64,000 nt of DNA from G965205525 sp965205525 (GCA_965205525.1 OZ242171.1:1426001-1490000); one strand, 5' to 3'. Counted from the first letter of the stretch, positions 23,762-33,357 are shown. Notes: a model not told the origin generated them from the letters alone. Program-made: numbers and translations.

Positions 23762-24134
23762 AGCACCTTTCAAAGAGCAGATCCAGTGTTTTCTGATCAA
23801 GGCCCGCGTGTGTGGCCTGCACATTGCTGTCCAGAAAACTTTGGCCTGCTGGACCGGTGGCCTTTAGCTTGTCGCCGCGGCCAGTCTTTCTCTGCTCCAC
23901 AATTTCCGCTTCAATGAGCGGTTCCACCAGGAACCTGTTATTGATCACAGTGGCAGGGTCAATTTCAACGCGCTGCCGAGACTCGGCTGCGCAGGACACG
24001 CTAAAGGTGCTGACCTCGTTGCCACTGATCACGTCCAGCCCGATGGAGCCAGACTGTCTCTGGGTAGTCGTGCATCCAGCGGCGACTAGAACAATCGCCG
24101 CGAGGGATGCAAAGACGGAAACTTTGGAAAACAT
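23745..24134 (-). CDS. small outer-membrane-type lipoprotein, function unknown
   Basis: 129 residues. The N-terminal signal peptide ends in a clear lipobox (VAAGC, lipidated cysteine at residue 21), followed by TTTQRQSG and a short hydrophilic domain with two further cysteines (SCAAE and ERCF) that could form a disulfide. I recognise no family. The gene converges on murD2 and overlaps its end by 17 bases. Confidence 0.75.
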   Translation of the reverse strand: MFSKVSVFASLAAIVLVAAGCTTTQRQSGSIGLDVISGNEVSTFSVSCAAESRQRVEIDPATVINNRFLVEPLIEAEIVEQRKTGRGDKLKATGPAGQSFLDSNVQATHAGLDQKTLDLLFERCFIGEQ

Positions 24135-24363
24135 GCTTATTCCCCCCTGTAACTATCGGTATTCTTGCCCAAGAGCAGAAACAATCAAACGGCCGCTCTC
24201 ATCATGAGCCCATTTTATACCAAGATCGGGAAAGAGGGGCAAGAGGAAATTATAATATGTTATCGGCTGAAGCTCTGTCACCGCCCTCCCTTAGTCGGCA
24301 AAGTGCCTTGGAGAGCACTGGCCTTCCCCCTTTTTATTCGCTAATTAATCGCTTGCATACCCA

Positions 24364-24780
24364 ATGGACAGTCTATTTGAATTCCTAACCCAGCAGTGGA
24401 TGCTGGCGGGCGCACTTCTGGTGCTGCTCGCCCTCCTTTTCCGGCACGAGAACCGCAAGGCGGGGCCTTCTATCAGCACCTCCCAGCTGACCACTCTGGT
24501 CAATCGGGAGAAGGCGCTGGTGCTGGATGTGCGCCCGGAGAAGGAGTTCAAAAGCGGGCATATCACGGGTGCGCTGAACATGCCCCACACAGCGCTGGAG
24601 GGCCGTCTCAAAGAACTGGAGAAGCATCGGGAGCGCCCGCTGGTCGTGGTATGCGCCGTCGGTCAGCATTCGGGAACAGCGGGGCGCAGGCTGCAGGGAG
24701 CGGGTTTTCTTCGCATCTCGCGCCTGCGGGGCGGCATTGCCGAGTGGCGCCATCAGCACCTCCCCCTGGTAAGCAGCTGA
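24364..24780 (+). CDS. membrane-anchored rhodanese-like protein
   Basis: 138 residues. An N-terminal hydrophobic segment (WMLAGALLVLLALLF) anchors a single rhodanese domain in the inner membrane. LDVRPEKEFKSGHITGALNMPH is the usual domain entry, and the active-site loop is CAVGQHSGT, with the cysteine that carries sulfane sulfur. It resembles YibN-type proteins. Its stop overlaps the dsbD start (TGATG), so the two are probably translated together; a link to thiol chemistry in the envelope is plausible but inferred. Confidence 0.88.
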   Translation: MDSLFEFLTQQWMLAGALLVLLALLFRHENRKAGPSISTSQLTTLVNREKALVLDVRPEKEFKSGHITGALNMPHTALEGRLKELEKHRERPLVVVCAVGQHSGTAGRRLQGAGFLRISRLRGGIAEWRHQHLPLVSS

Positions 24781-26582
24781 TGCGCACCCTCTTGGCGGTG
24801 CTCGCCCTGGGCCTGCTGCCCCTGGCGGGGGCTGCACCCCAGGCGCCATCCTTTCTGCAAAGCACCTTCAAAGAGCGAGAACCGTCTCTGCTGCCGGCGG
24901 CGGAAGCCTTCGCCGGCAGTGTCCGGATGACCGGGGAAGAAAACCTGCGGGTGGAGTTCACCATCGCCCCGGGCTACTACCTGTATCGTGACAAACTGGC
25001 CTTTGCACCGGATTCAGCGGTGCTGGCGCTGGGGGTGCCCGTCCTGCCGGAAGGGGAGACGATTGAAGACGAGTTCTTCGGCAAAAGCGTGATCTACCGG
25101 GAGCGCCTCGCCCTGGATATCCCCCTCGCCCGCAGCGGAGCGCTGGGTGCCCCTTTCATGCTGCGGGTAATCTCTCAGGGCTGCTCGGAAAACCCCGCCG
25201 TCTGCTATCCCCCCCTGGTGCAGAACCTGCAGGTGGCGCTCATCGGCACAGATTCTGCACCAAGGGTCACCGAAGCCCCCGTCGCCGGGAATAGCGCTGC
25301 CCCGGTTGGAAAGACGGCGGGGCTGATGGCGCGCCTGGGACAGGGCAGCCGCCCGCTGGTGCTGCTGACCTTCCTGGGGCTCGGCATCCTGCTGGCCTTC
25401 ACGCCCTGCGTGCTGCCGCTGCTGCCGGTGCTGGCGGGCATCATCGCCGGTCCCGGCGGCAGCCCTCTTCGCCGCGCCTTCCCCCTGTCTCTGGTCTATG
25501 TGCTGGCGATGGCCACCACCTACGCCCTGGCGGGAGCGGCAGCCGGAAGCAGCGGCACCGCCCTGCAGAGCGTGATACAGCAGAACCCCTGGGTGCTGTC
25601 CCTCACGGTCCTCCTGCTGGTGCTTCTGGCCCTGTCCATGTTCGGCTTCTACCGCCTGCAATTGCCCGCCGCCGTCAGCAGCCGCCTGGACAGTTTCTCC
25701 CGGCAGCAGGGGGGCGGCCTGGGGGGAAGTGCGCTGATGGGAGTGCTGTCGGCGCTGGTTCTCAGCCCCTGCGTGAGCCCGCCCCTAGTGGCTGCCCTCG
25801 GCTACATCGCCGGCACCGGCGATGCCTGGCTCGGGGGGGCGGCGCTATTTGCCCTCGGGCTGGGAATGGGCCTGCCCCTCCTGGCATTCGCACTCACAGC
25901 AGGGCGCCTGCTGCCGAAAGCAGGCATCTGGATGCAGCATATCCGCACTTTCCTCGGCATCCTGCTGCTGGCGCTTGCTGTCTGGTTTGCCCAGCGTCTC
26001 CTGCCGCCCCCCGCCGGTCTGGCATTGCTCGGCCTGCTTCTGCTGGCCCACGGGCTGTGGCTGTGGCAGGTCTCTGCCCCGGCGAGGAAATGGCAGCCCC
26101 TCTTTCGCAGCCTGGCCCTGGCCTCGGGACTGTGGGGCGCCCTGCTGCTCGGCGGAGCAGCCACGGGCGGGGGCACCCTTTTCAAGCCTCTGGGGGGCTC
26201 GGTCCCGGAGGCCTTGGCGGAGCAGACCCACTTTAAAGGGGTGAAGGGCTCCAAGGGGCTGGAGCAGGCGCTGGCAGCGGCGGCAGGTCGCCCGGCAATG
26301 CTGGACATCTACGCCGACTGGTGCATCTCCTGTCGGGAGATGGAAGCGCTGACCTTTCCCGCACCCGAGGTGCGAGCCGCTCTGGGAGATGCCCTCCTGC
26401 TGCGGGCAGATGTCACCGAAGTGGATACCGAGGACCGGGCGCTGCTGCGCCTCTTCGGCCTGTTTGGCGCACCCGCGGTGCTTTTCTTTGACCGGCGGGG
26501 GGTGGAAATTCAGTCCGCCCGGGTAATCGGCTACCTGCCTGCACCGGCCTTTGCCAAGAGAGTGGAAAAGGTTTTTGAATAG
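24780..26582 (+). CDS. dsbD: thiol:disulfide interchange protein DsbD
   Basis: Moves electrons from cytoplasmic thioredoxin across the inner membrane to periplasmic partners such as DsbC (encoded at 47405). From the ATG at 24780 it has 600 residues: signal peptide, periplasmic N-domain with two cysteines (SQGCSENPAVCYPP), eight or so membrane helices with the paired cysteines in FTPCVLPLLPV and LSPCVSPPLVA, and a C-terminal thioredoxin domain with YADWCISCREME. The open frame continues upstream to 24396 but only as overlap with the rhodanese gene. Its last codons (VFE-stop) are part of a tandem repeat continuing downstream. Confidence 0.95.
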   Translation: MRTLLAVLALGLLPLAGAAPQAPSFLQSTFKEREPSLLPAAEAFAGSVRMTGEENLRVEFTIAPGYYLYRDKLAFAPDSAVLALGVPVLPEGETIEDEFFGKSVIYRERLALDIPLARSGALGAPFMLRVISQGCSENPAVCYPPLVQNLQVALIGTDSAPRVTEAPVAGNSAAPVGKTAGLMARLGQGSRPLVLLTFLGLGILLAFTPCVLPLLPVLAGIIAGPGGSPLRRAFPLSLVYVLAMATTYALAGAAAGSSGTALQSVIQQNPWVLSLTVLLLVLLALSMFGFYRLQLPAAVSSRLDSFSRQQGGGLGGSALMGVLSALVLSPCVSPPLVAALGYIAGTGDAWLGGAALFALGLGMGLPLLAFALTAGRLLPKAGIWMQHIRTFLGILLLALAVWFAQRLLPPPAGLALLGLLLLAHGLWLWQVSAPARKWQPLFRSLALASGLWGALLLGGAATGGGTLFKPLGGSVPEALAEQTHFKGVKGSKGLEQALAAAAGRPAMLDIYADWCISCREMEALTFPAPEVRAALGDALLLRADVTEVDTEDRALLRLFGLFGAPAVLFFDRRGVEIQSARVIGYLPAPAFAKRVEKVFE

Positions 26583-26728
26583 GAGAGCGGGATTGAACCC
26601 AGACCCCAATTGCCCCGCCCCTAAGAGGAGAGGGGCAGAGGTTTTTGAATGGGAGAGCGGGGTTGAACCGAGACCCCAATTGCGCCGCCCCTAAGAGGAG
26701 GGGGCAGATGTTTTTGAATGGGAGAGCA
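26571..26728. repeat. imperfect ~70-bp tandem repeat of the dsbD 3' end
   Basis: Two full units, starting at 26571 and 26641, and a partial third at 26710, each opening with gtttttgaat. In the first unit this encodes the last dsbD residues. Each full unit also carries a GC-rich hairpin (gcccct/aggggc). The intergenic tail was thus duplicated together with the terminal codons and a probable terminator. Confidence 0.9.
26617..26646 (+). terminator. probable Rho-independent terminator of dsbD, present twice
   Basis: gcccct (26617-26622) pairs with aggggc (26631-26636) around an 8-base loop, and a short T run follows at 26642-26646. A near-copy lies about 70 bases downstream in the second repeat unit. 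Confidence 0.55.
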
Positions 26729-26790
26729 GAAATATAAGGCCGGCTGGAGGGCGTTTCGCGACAGAAGGGGCGCAGCTTAGTTCGGGCTGC

Positions 26791-28020
26791 CTAGCGAATC
26801 TTCAGCCACCGCATCAGAAACGGGTTTGTGGGGGCCTGCACCAGCAGGGTGAATAGGACCACGCCGAAGCCGATAGACTGAATGGTCCACCAGTAGGGCA
26901 GATCATGGGGCAGGGAGAGGGCCAGCGCGATGGTGACCACGCCCCGCAGGCCGCTCCATACCATGACCGGCTGATAGACCCGCTGCACCGGGCTCCGAAA
27001 CAGGGTGCCCGCCAGCCAGCAGCTCAAATAAACCGCCGCGACGCGCCCGACGAAAGCCGCGACGATGGCGATCAGCATGGCCAGCCAGCGCTCGGTGAAC
27101 ATGCCCACGGTGATCACCAGCCCCATGATGACAAAGACCGCGACATTGAACAGATAGCTAAGGGACAGCCAGAAGGCATGCAGCTGCTCGCGCAGGCTCT
27201 CGCTGCGCCGGCGCTGATGCTCGCTGCTGACGAAAAGCCCCGCCACCAGCACCGCCATCACCCCGGACACATGGAGGAAATGCTCCGCTATGTAAAACCC
27301 CCCATAGGCGGTGAGAATGGTGATAAAGACGGAGGGGGCCGCCGGGGTCTCGGCTCCTAGCAGGCGGTCCGAGTAAATGGCTGCCGCCCCCACGGCACCG
27401 CCCACCAGGATGCCGCCGAAGAAGCTGCGCAGAAACTCCCCGAAGACGGAAGATGCGGAGACCTCGCCGCCCCCCGCCAAGGCCAGGGAGAGAAGGATGG
27501 AGAAGGCGACAATGGCGGTGGCATCGTTAAACAGGCTCTCCCCCTCCACCAGCACCCCCAGAGGGCGGGGAGCGCCCAGCTCTTTAATCTGACTCACCAC
27601 CGCCACCGGGTCGGTGGCGGCCAAGAGGGCGCCGGTGAGCAGGGCGGCGATGAAGGGAAAGCCCGGATGATTGATGCCGTACCAAACCGCTATGCCGGTG
27701 ACCACCATGGAGATCAGCAGCCCCAGGGTGGCCATCAGCAGAATCGGCACGAGGGACCGCAGGAGCTCTCTGTGGGGCAGGGAATAGGCAGCCTCAAAAA
27801 TCAGGATGGGCAGCAGCACATAAAAAACCAGCTCCTGAAAATTATGGGCGCGAATACCGGTGTCAAAACCGAATGTATCCACCGCCAAGCCGAGCAGAAA
27901 GCCGGCGCCGACGAGCCACACGGACAGGGGCAGAAAGCGCAGAAAGCGGGCCAGAAAAATGGCGGGCAGCCCGACAGCGGCGAAGGAGAGAATAACGGCG
28001 ATGATTTCCGGAATGTTCAA
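26791..28020 (-). CDS. CPA1-family Na+(K+)/H+ antiporter
   Basis: 409-residue inner-membrane antiporter with 11-13 predicted helices. The CPA1/NhaP signatures are ATDPVAVVSQIKE, with the ion-binding aspartate, and EGESLFNDATAIV, which contains the essential ND pair. WSGLRGVVTIALALSLP near the C-terminus is also typical. No long cytoplasmic tail is present. It exports sodium or potassium in exchange for protons; ion preference cannot be told from the sequence. It is transcribed towards the dsbD repeat region, in the same direction as the next gene upstream. Confidence 0.92.
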   Translation of the reverse strand: MNIPEIIAVILSFAAVGLPAIFLARFLRFLPLSVWLVGAGFLLGLAVDTFGFDTGIRAHNFQELVFYVLLPILIFEAAYSLPHRELLRSLVPILLMATLGLLISMVVTGIAVWYGINHPGFPFIAALLTGALLAATDPVAVVSQIKELGAPRPLGVLVEGESLFNDATAIVAFSILLSLALAGGGEVSASSVFGEFLRSFFGGILVGGAVGAAAIYSDRLLGAETPAAPSVFITILTAYGGFYIAEHFLHVSGVMAVLVAGLFVSSEHQRRRSESLREQLHAFWLSLSYLFNVAVFVIMGLVITVGMFTERWLAMLIAIVAAFVGRVAAVYLSCWLAGTLFRSPVQRVYQPVMVWSGLRGVVTIALALSLPHDLPYWWTIQSIGFGVVLFTLLVQAPTNPFLMRWLKIR

Positions 28021-28105
28021 GGCGATGGTCCTCCGGTCTATATTTTAAAAACAGCCCGAGCGCCGAGGGTGCTCAAGGGAAGTTCTGAGGGATAGCAAGC
28101 CGCCC

Positions 28106-29620
28106 TCAGCCAGCCCGGGCAGCGTATTCCGACCGGGGGGGCACTTCCGGGAACAGCTCCTCTAAAGAGGTGGACTGGCCGTTCTCCACTACGATGTGAA
28201 CATGCCTGCGGGTCAGCTGGCGCGGCTCCGTCACACCGCAGGAATGGGCGATGACACCCACCTCGTAGACCATGTTGCGGGCGTATTGGGCCACCCGCTC
28301 CGCCTTGTGCATAGGGTCCAGTCCCCGCTGCAGGCGCGGGTTGTGGGTGGTGATGCCTGTGGGGCAGGTGTTGCGGTTGCACTGCAGGGCCTGGATGCAG
28401 CCGAGGGAGAACATGAAACCTCGGGCCGAATTGACAAAATCAGCCCCCATGCACAGGGCCCAGGCGACACCGTTGGGATTGACCAGCTTGCCGGAGCAGA
28501 TCACCCGCACCCGATCTCTCAGGCCGTACTCGGAAAGCTTGTCCACCACCAGAGGCAGGCTGCGCTTCAGGGGCAGACCCACATAGTCCATCAAGCTCTG
28601 GGGGGCGGCACCGGTGCCGCCGTCTGCGCTGTCTATGGTGATGAAGTCCGGGGCCGATGCCAGACCCCGCTGGTGTATCGCCTCCAGCAGATCGTCCAGC
28701 CAGGTGTAGCCGCCGATAACCGCCTTGAAGCCGACCGGCTTGCCGGTGACATCCCTCACCTGGGCGATCATGTCCAGCAGATCGTTCACGTTCTTGATTT
28801 CCCGGTGGCCATTCGGGCTGATGGAATCACGGCCGGCCGGAATGCCGCGGATCTCGGCAATCTCCGGGGTAACCTTGCCCCCGGGCAGGATGCCGCCCTT
28901 GCCGGGCTTGGCTCCCTGGCTCATCTTGAGCTCAAACATGCGCACCTGCTCGTGGGCGGCGATCTCCCGCAATTTCTTATCATTCAACTTGCCGTCCGGA
29001 GAGCGGACCCCATACTTCGCCGTGCCGATTTGGAAGACGACGTCGCAGCCGCCCTCCAGGTGGTAGGGGGAGAGCCCCCCTTCGCCGGTATTCATCCAGA
29101 TGCCGGCCTTCTTCGCCCCGTTGGACAGGGCGCGCACCGCCGGCACGGAAATAGCGCCGAAACTCATGGCGGAGACATTAAAAAGAGAATTAGTGGTGTA
29201 GGGCTTAGCACTGCCCGCCCCGATGACCACCTCGCTGGGGGGCACGGTGTCTTCGCTCAGGGTGGGAAACAGGCAATTGAGGAAAAGCACCTCGCCGCTG
29301 GGAGTGAGATTGCGGGTGCTGCCGAAGGCGACTGTGCTGTCTATATTCTTCGCCGCCCGGTAAATCCAGGAGCGCTCGGCCCGGTTAAAGGGCATCTCCT
29401 CCCGATCCATGGCAAAAAAGTACTGGCGAAAAAATTCCCCCATATGCTCAAAAATGTAACGAAAGCGCCCGATAATCGGGTAATTGCGCCGAATCGCCTG
29501 CTTGGTTTGAGTGACATCAGAGATGAACATCCAGGCCAGAACCAAAAGAGCCACCCCGATCATCGTAACGAAAAGAGCAGCACTGAAGTCAATAAATCGT
29601 ATGGCAAAGCTGTCTAACAT
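28106..29620 (-). CDS. FMN-binding glutamate synthase family protein, membrane-anchored
   Basis: 504 residues from the ATG at 29620; the frame is open to 29725 but the family begins with a short N-terminal membrane helix (ALFVTMIGVALLVLAWMFI), present here. The rest is the FMN and Fe-S domain of glutamate synthase: SAMSFGAISVPAVRALSNGA, NTGEGGLSPYH, MSQGAKPGKGGILPG, DSADGGTGAAP, and a cysteine cluster (GCIQALQCNRNTCPTGI) for a 3Fe-4S centre. The amidotransferase domain of GltB is absent, so it is not a classical glutamate synthase; its substrate is unknown. Divergent from the SDR gene at 29742. Confidence 0.88.
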   Translation of the reverse strand: MLDSFAIRFIDFSAALFVTMIGVALLVLAWMFISDVTQTKQAIRRNYPIIGRFRYIFEHMGEFFRQYFFAMDREEMPFNRAERSWIYRAAKNIDSTVAFGSTRNLTPSGEVLFLNCLFPTLSEDTVPPSEVVIGAGSAKPYTTNSLFNVSAMSFGAISVPAVRALSNGAKKAGIWMNTGEGGLSPYHLEGGCDVVFQIGTAKYGVRSPDGKLNDKKLREIAAHEQVRMFELKMSQGAKPGKGGILPGGKVTPEIAEIRGIPAGRDSISPNGHREIKNVNDLLDMIAQVRDVTGKPVGFKAVIGGYTWLDDLLEAIHQRGLASAPDFITIDSADGGTGAAPQSLMDYVGLPLKRSLPLVVDKLSEYGLRDRVRVICSGKLVNPNGVAWALCMGADFVNSARGFMFSLGCIQALQCNRNTCPTGITTHNPRLQRGLDPMHKAERVAQYARNMVYEVGVIAHSCGVTEPRQLTRRHVHIVVENGQSTSLEELFPEVPPRSEYAARAG

Positions 29621-29741
29621 GGCGATACTCTCAATGTGAGTGCAAGTTTGGCGATTATTATAGTGGATACTCCTCCGCCCTTCTACGGCTGGTGCTACAA
29701 TCCACCGCCCGAGCCCTTTGGGCAATTAGAAGAGTACTTTT

Positions 29742-30488
29742 ATGAAACGCTTTGAAGGCAAAACAGCATTGGTGACGGGTGCAGGCGGCGGCATCGGCGG
29801 CGCGACCGCTCAGCGGCTGGCGGCGGAAGGGGCTGCCGTGTGGTGCACCGATGTGGATGAAAAAGGCTTGGAAAACACGGTGAAAATCATTAGCGATGCG
29901 GGGGGGACTGCCCGCGCTGACCGCTGTGATGTCAGCGATGCGGCGGATGCCAAGCGCTGTGTCACCGACTGCGTGAAACAGCATGGCGGGCTGGATGTGC
30001 TATGCCATTTGGCGGGCATTCTGCTCTTTGACCACGCCGCCGAGATGCCCCTTGAAAGATGGCAGAAGATCATAGGTGTAAACCTGACCGGCACCTTCCT
30101 AATGTGCCAGGCCGCCCTGCCCCACTTAGAGAAAAGCAAAGGGTGCATTGTCAATGCCGCCTCCAGCTCCTCGCTCTCCGGCCTCGCCTACGGCACCGCC
30201 TACAGCGCCTCCAAGGGGGGAGTGCTGGCCTATACCCGCAGCATTGCGATTGAGTACGTCAAGCGGGGGGTGCGCGCCAACTGCGTGTGCCCGGCGGGAA
30301 TCCGCACGGAGATGACCAAACAGCCCCTGCCGGAGGGAGCAGACGCGACGCTCTTGGGGCGTCACGAATCCATGGCCGGCTGGGGCGATCCGGCGGATGT
30401 GGCAACGGTCATTGCCACCCTCGCCTCTGAGGATGCCGCCCGGGTCAACGGCGAGGATGTGCGAGTGGACGGAGGCGCCCTCTCCTAG
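29742..30488 (+). CDS. SDR-family oxidoreductase
   Basis: Classical short-chain dehydrogenase of 248 residues. The cofactor loop TGAGGGIG near residue 13, CDVSD, NAASSSSLSG with the catalytic serine, and YSASK with the catalytic Tyr and Lys are all intact. The acidic DVDE after the second strand suggests NAD(H) over NADP(H). The substrate cannot be inferred. Ten bases separate it from the aldo/keto reductase gene, so the two are likely an operon. Confidence 0.92.
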   Translation: MKRFEGKTALVTGAGGGIGGATAQRLAAEGAAVWCTDVDEKGLENTVKIISDAGGTARADRCDVSDAADAKRCVTDCVKQHGGLDVLCHLAGILLFDHAAEMPLERWQKIIGVNLTGTFLMCQAALPHLEKSKGCIVNAASSSSLSGLAYGTAYSASKGGVLAYTRSIAIEYVKRGVRANCVCPAGIRTEMTKQPLPEGADATLLGRHESMAGWGDPADVATVIATLASEDAARVNGEDVRVDGGALS

Positions 30489-30497
30489 AGAGCACCG

Positions 30498-31487
30498 ATG
30501 GACATGCCTTACCGCCGCTTAGGCGGCTCCGGACTGAAGATCAGCGCCCTCTCCTTCGGGTCATGGGTGACCTTCAACCGACAGCTGGATTCGCGGGGAG
30601 CCCAGGACTGCCTCTCCCTGGCCTACGATGCCGGGGTCAACTTCTTTGACAACGCGGAGATCTACGAGCAGGGAGAGGCGGAGAAGGTCATGGGGGCCGC
30701 CCTCAGAAAATTGGACTGGCCCCGGGACTCCTTTCTGGTCTCCAGCAAGGCTTTTTTCGGCCGCAGCTACCGGCCGCTCCCCACCCAGCGAGGACTGAAC
30801 CGCAAGCACCTGCGGGATGCCTGCGACCAGGCGCTGCGGCGTCTGCAGGTGGACTACCTGGACCTTTTCTTCTGCCATCGGTCGGACCCGGAGACCCCGG
30901 TTGAGGAGACGGTGGGCATCATGCACGACCTGATAAGCCAAGGCAAAGTGCTGTACTGGGGCACATCCGAGTGGAACGCAGAAGATCTCGTCAAAGCCTT
31001 TCGGGTCGCTGAAAAGCACCACCTGCACCCGCCGACAATGGAGCAGCCCCAGTACAACCTGTTGCATCGCGGCCGAATGGAAAAGGAATACAGCTCCCTG
31101 TTTCGCAAGCACGGACTCGGCGCCACCACCTGGTCCCCCCTGCACTCGGGGCTGCTCACCGGCAAGTATGCAGAGGGCATCCCCGAGGGCGCCCGGGCCT
31201 CCCTGCCGGGCTACGAGTGGCTGAAGGAGCGTTTTACCAGCGAGCAGGGCCAGCGACAAATTCAGGCCGTGCAAGAGCTCGGGAAAATCGCTGCGGAGAT
31301 CGGCACCACCCTGAGCCGCATGGCCATCGCCTGGTGCCTGCAGAATCAGGATGTAAGCACCGTCATCCTGGGGGCTTCCCGGCTAGAGCAGCTAGAGGAC
31401 AACCTGCAGGCCCTAGAGGCCATTCCGCTCATGAAGAAGAGCGTCATGGAGCAGATTGAAGCCCTCACCGCCGACCTGGCGGATTAG
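30498..31487 (+). CDS. aldo/keto reductase, Kv-beta-like (AKR6 type)
   Basis: 329-residue NADPH-dependent reductase, probably of carbonyl compounds. The opening MPYRRLGGSGLKISALSFG and WVTFNRQ are characteristic of Kv-beta-like reductases. The catalytic tetrad is visible: D in FFDNAE, Y in IYEQGEAE, K in SSKAFFG and H in FFCHRSDP. The start could be 30498 or the ATG two codons later (30504), which fits the family start better. It follows the SDR gene and converges on the HtrA-type gene. Confidence 0.92.
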   Translation: MDMPYRRLGGSGLKISALSFGSWVTFNRQLDSRGAQDCLSLAYDAGVNFFDNAEIYEQGEAEKVMGAALRKLDWPRDSFLVSSKAFFGRSYRPLPTQRGLNRKHLRDACDQALRRLQVDYLDLFFCHRSDPETPVEETVGIMHDLISQGKVLYWGTSEWNAEDLVKAFRVAEKHHLHPPTMEQPQYNLLHRGRMEKEYSSLFRKHGLGATTWSPLHSGLLTGKYAEGIPEGARASLPGYEWLKERFTSEQGQRQIQAVQELGKIAAEIGTTLSRMAIAWCLQNQDVSTVILGASRLEQLEDNLQALEAIPLMKKSVMEQIEALTADLAD

Positions 31488-31518
31488 CCTCATCGGTCTT
31501 TGGCGGCCGGCAGGGAAG

Positions 31519-32733
31519 CTATTCCACCCGTATCCGGTATTCTCGCTCCTCCTTGTCCCGCTGGGAGAGGAGGAGGACCTCATCGCCGGGGGCAATCTGT
31601 TCCAGCAGCAGGAACAGGTCGTCCTCGTTGGCCACCGGCTGGCCATTCAGCGCCAGGATGACATCGCCAATTTTGATCACCCCCCGCCGATCCTTGCTGA
31701 TACCCCGCATGCCGCTCCTGGCCGCTGGCAGCCCCTCAAGCACCTGGATCACCACCACCCCCCGACGCACCCCGACATAGCGGCTCCAGCTGTCGCTGGC
31801 AACCTGTATGCCGAGGCGGGCCCGGCGCACACGCCCGTATTCAATCAGCTGGGGCACAACCCGGGTCACGGTATTGACCGGAATAGCAAAGCCGATGCCG
31901 GCACTGGCCCCGCTGGGGCTGAAAAGCACAGTATTGACGCCCACTAGGCGTCCGCTGGAATCCAAGAGGGGGCCCCCGGAATTGCCCGGGTTAATCGCCG
32001 CATCGGTCTGGATTACGTTGCGCATTTTGAGCCCGGCAGGACCGGCGATCTCCCGACCCAGAGCACTCACTACCCCGACGCTGAGAGAAGCGTCAAAGCC
32101 GAAGGGATTGCCAATGGCGAGCACCTTGCGCCCCACCTGTAAATCGGCGGAGTCCCCCACAGGCAGCGGGCGGGTTTCAATCCCCTCCGGATTGATGCGC
32201 AGCACCGCCAGATCGTATTCCGGGGCAGTGCCGGCCAGAGTCGCCTCCCGCTGGCTGCCGTCGTGCAGGGAGACCATCAGCTGGTGGGCTCCGTGGACGA
32301 CATGGTAGTTGGTGACCACGTGCCCCTCCCTGTCCCACAGGAAGCCCGCCCCTTCCCCCTTCGGCACCTCGTATACCTCGTATACCTGGGGGCTGAACAG
32401 GCGGCCGCGCAGCTCACTGCTGGTGATGTAGACCACCGCCGGGCTGGAGCGGCGGAAAATCTCCACCGTACTGCTCTCATCGTCGCCAAAGAGCAGCGCC
32501 GACGGTGAGGCGGCGGCCCCTCTCGGCGGCGGAAGCAAGGAGCGATCTGCCGACGGCAGAATGGGCAGGGCAGCCGGCACAGGCTCTGCCGGCAGAGAAG
32601 CATGGGGAATGGGCAGGCGAAAAATGCCTGCGCGCTCAAGAGACAATGCAAACAGCGCTCCCAGGCCTGCCGCTACTGCAACCAGCAGGGTCAGGGCCAG
32701 GGTAAGAAGCGCTGTGCGAGCGGGCTTCTGCAT
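31519..32733 (-). CDS. HtrA/DegS-type serine protease with PDZ domain
   Basis: 404-residue periplasmic protease anchored by one N-terminal helix (LLTLALTLLVAVAAGLGALF). The catalytic triad is intact: H in VTNYHVVHG, D in EYDLAVLRI and S in GNSGGPLL. A single C-terminal PDZ domain includes IKIGDVILALNGQPV. One anchor and one PDZ fit DegS-like or AlgW-like proteases that trigger the envelope-stress sigma factor, but other HtrA groups share this layout. The ATG at 32733 is chosen because the anchor follows directly; the longer frame overlaps the next gene. Confidence 0.9.
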   Translation of the reverse strand: MQKPARTALLTLALTLLVAVAAGLGALFALSLERAGIFRLPIPHASLPAEPVPAALPILPSADRSLLPPPRGAAASPSALLFGDDESSTVEIFRRSSPAVVYITSSELRGRLFSPQVYEVYEVPKGEGAGFLWDREGHVVTNYHVVHGAHQLMVSLHDGSQREATLAGTAPEYDLAVLRINPEGIETRPLPVGDSADLQVGRKVLAIGNPFGFDASLSVGVVSALGREIAGPAGLKMRNVIQTDAAINPGNSGGPLLDSSGRLVGVNTVLFSPSGASAGIGFAIPVNTVTRVVPQLIEYGRVRRARLGIQVASDSWSRYVGVRRGVVVIQVLEGLPAARSGMRGISKDRRGVIKIGDVILALNGQPVANEDDLFLLLEQIAPGDEVLLLSQRDKEEREYRIRVE

Positions 32734-32759
32734 CGCAGAGCCAGCGGAAAGAGGCAGAC

Positions 32760-33233
32760 TCAGCGGGGATCCAGCACCAGCAGCGGGATGTGGCGACCGG
32801 CCATGCCGGCCCGCTCCCGGTATTCGGCAAAATCCGGATAAACCTCGTACAGCTTGGGCCATAGGGCATCCTCTTCCGTGGAGTTCGCCTGCCGCACCTG
32901 CATGGAGCGGCGGAGCGAGCCCTCCTGAACCTCCACCTCCGGACTCGCCATCATGTTGTGATACCAGACAGGATGGCGGGACATGCCCCCTAGGGAGGCG
33001 GCGATGATCACCTGCTCGCCGTTGCGGGCATATACCAGCGGCACGGTGCGCCGCCGCCCGGAACGGCGGCCTTTCATGGTGAACAGCGCCACCGGTCCGC
33101 CGTTGAAAGTCGCCCACAGACGACCGCCGGTCAGCCGATATACCGGCACCTGCATGCGGGCAAGCAGCCGAATAAAGCCCTTGCCAAAACGCTCCTGCCC
33201 CTCTGTGAAGAGCTTTACTTCTCTTTCTGCCAT
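32760..33233 (-). CDS. Ddn-like (deazaflavin-dependent nitroreductase family) protein
   Basis: 157 residues resembling the Ddn/DUF385 family, which in actinobacteria uses cofactor F420. Typical segments are LFTMKGRRSGRRRTVPL, VIIAASLGGMSRHPVWYHN and a C-terminal PVLVLDPR-like end (IPLLVLDPR). No F420 biosynthesis gene is in the window, so cofactor use is unknown. It ends 26 bases before the protease gene start and may share its transcript. Confidence 0.82.
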   Translation of the reverse strand: MAEREVKLFTEGQERFGKGFIRLLARMQVPVYRLTGGRLWATFNGGPVALFTMKGRRSGRRRTVPLVYARNGEQVIIAASLGGMSRHPVWYHNMMASPEVEVQEGSLRRSMQVRQANSTEEDALWPKLYEVYPDFAEYRERAGMAGRHIPLLVLDPR

Positions 33234-33357
33234 AACTCTCTGCTTCCCCGTGCCGATGCAAATGTCATACTATAATCCACCGATGAGATACTGGCATTAT
33301 TTTAATTCAGTGTAACTTTGGTTCAGCCGAGAGCGTAGGGCAGCGAGGTAGATTTTT

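Noticed and set aside
28196..29617. 473-codon open frame on the + strand opposite the FMN glutamate-synthase-like gene
   Set aside because: Antisense shadow; the minus strand encodes all the conserved FMN and Fe-S motifs.
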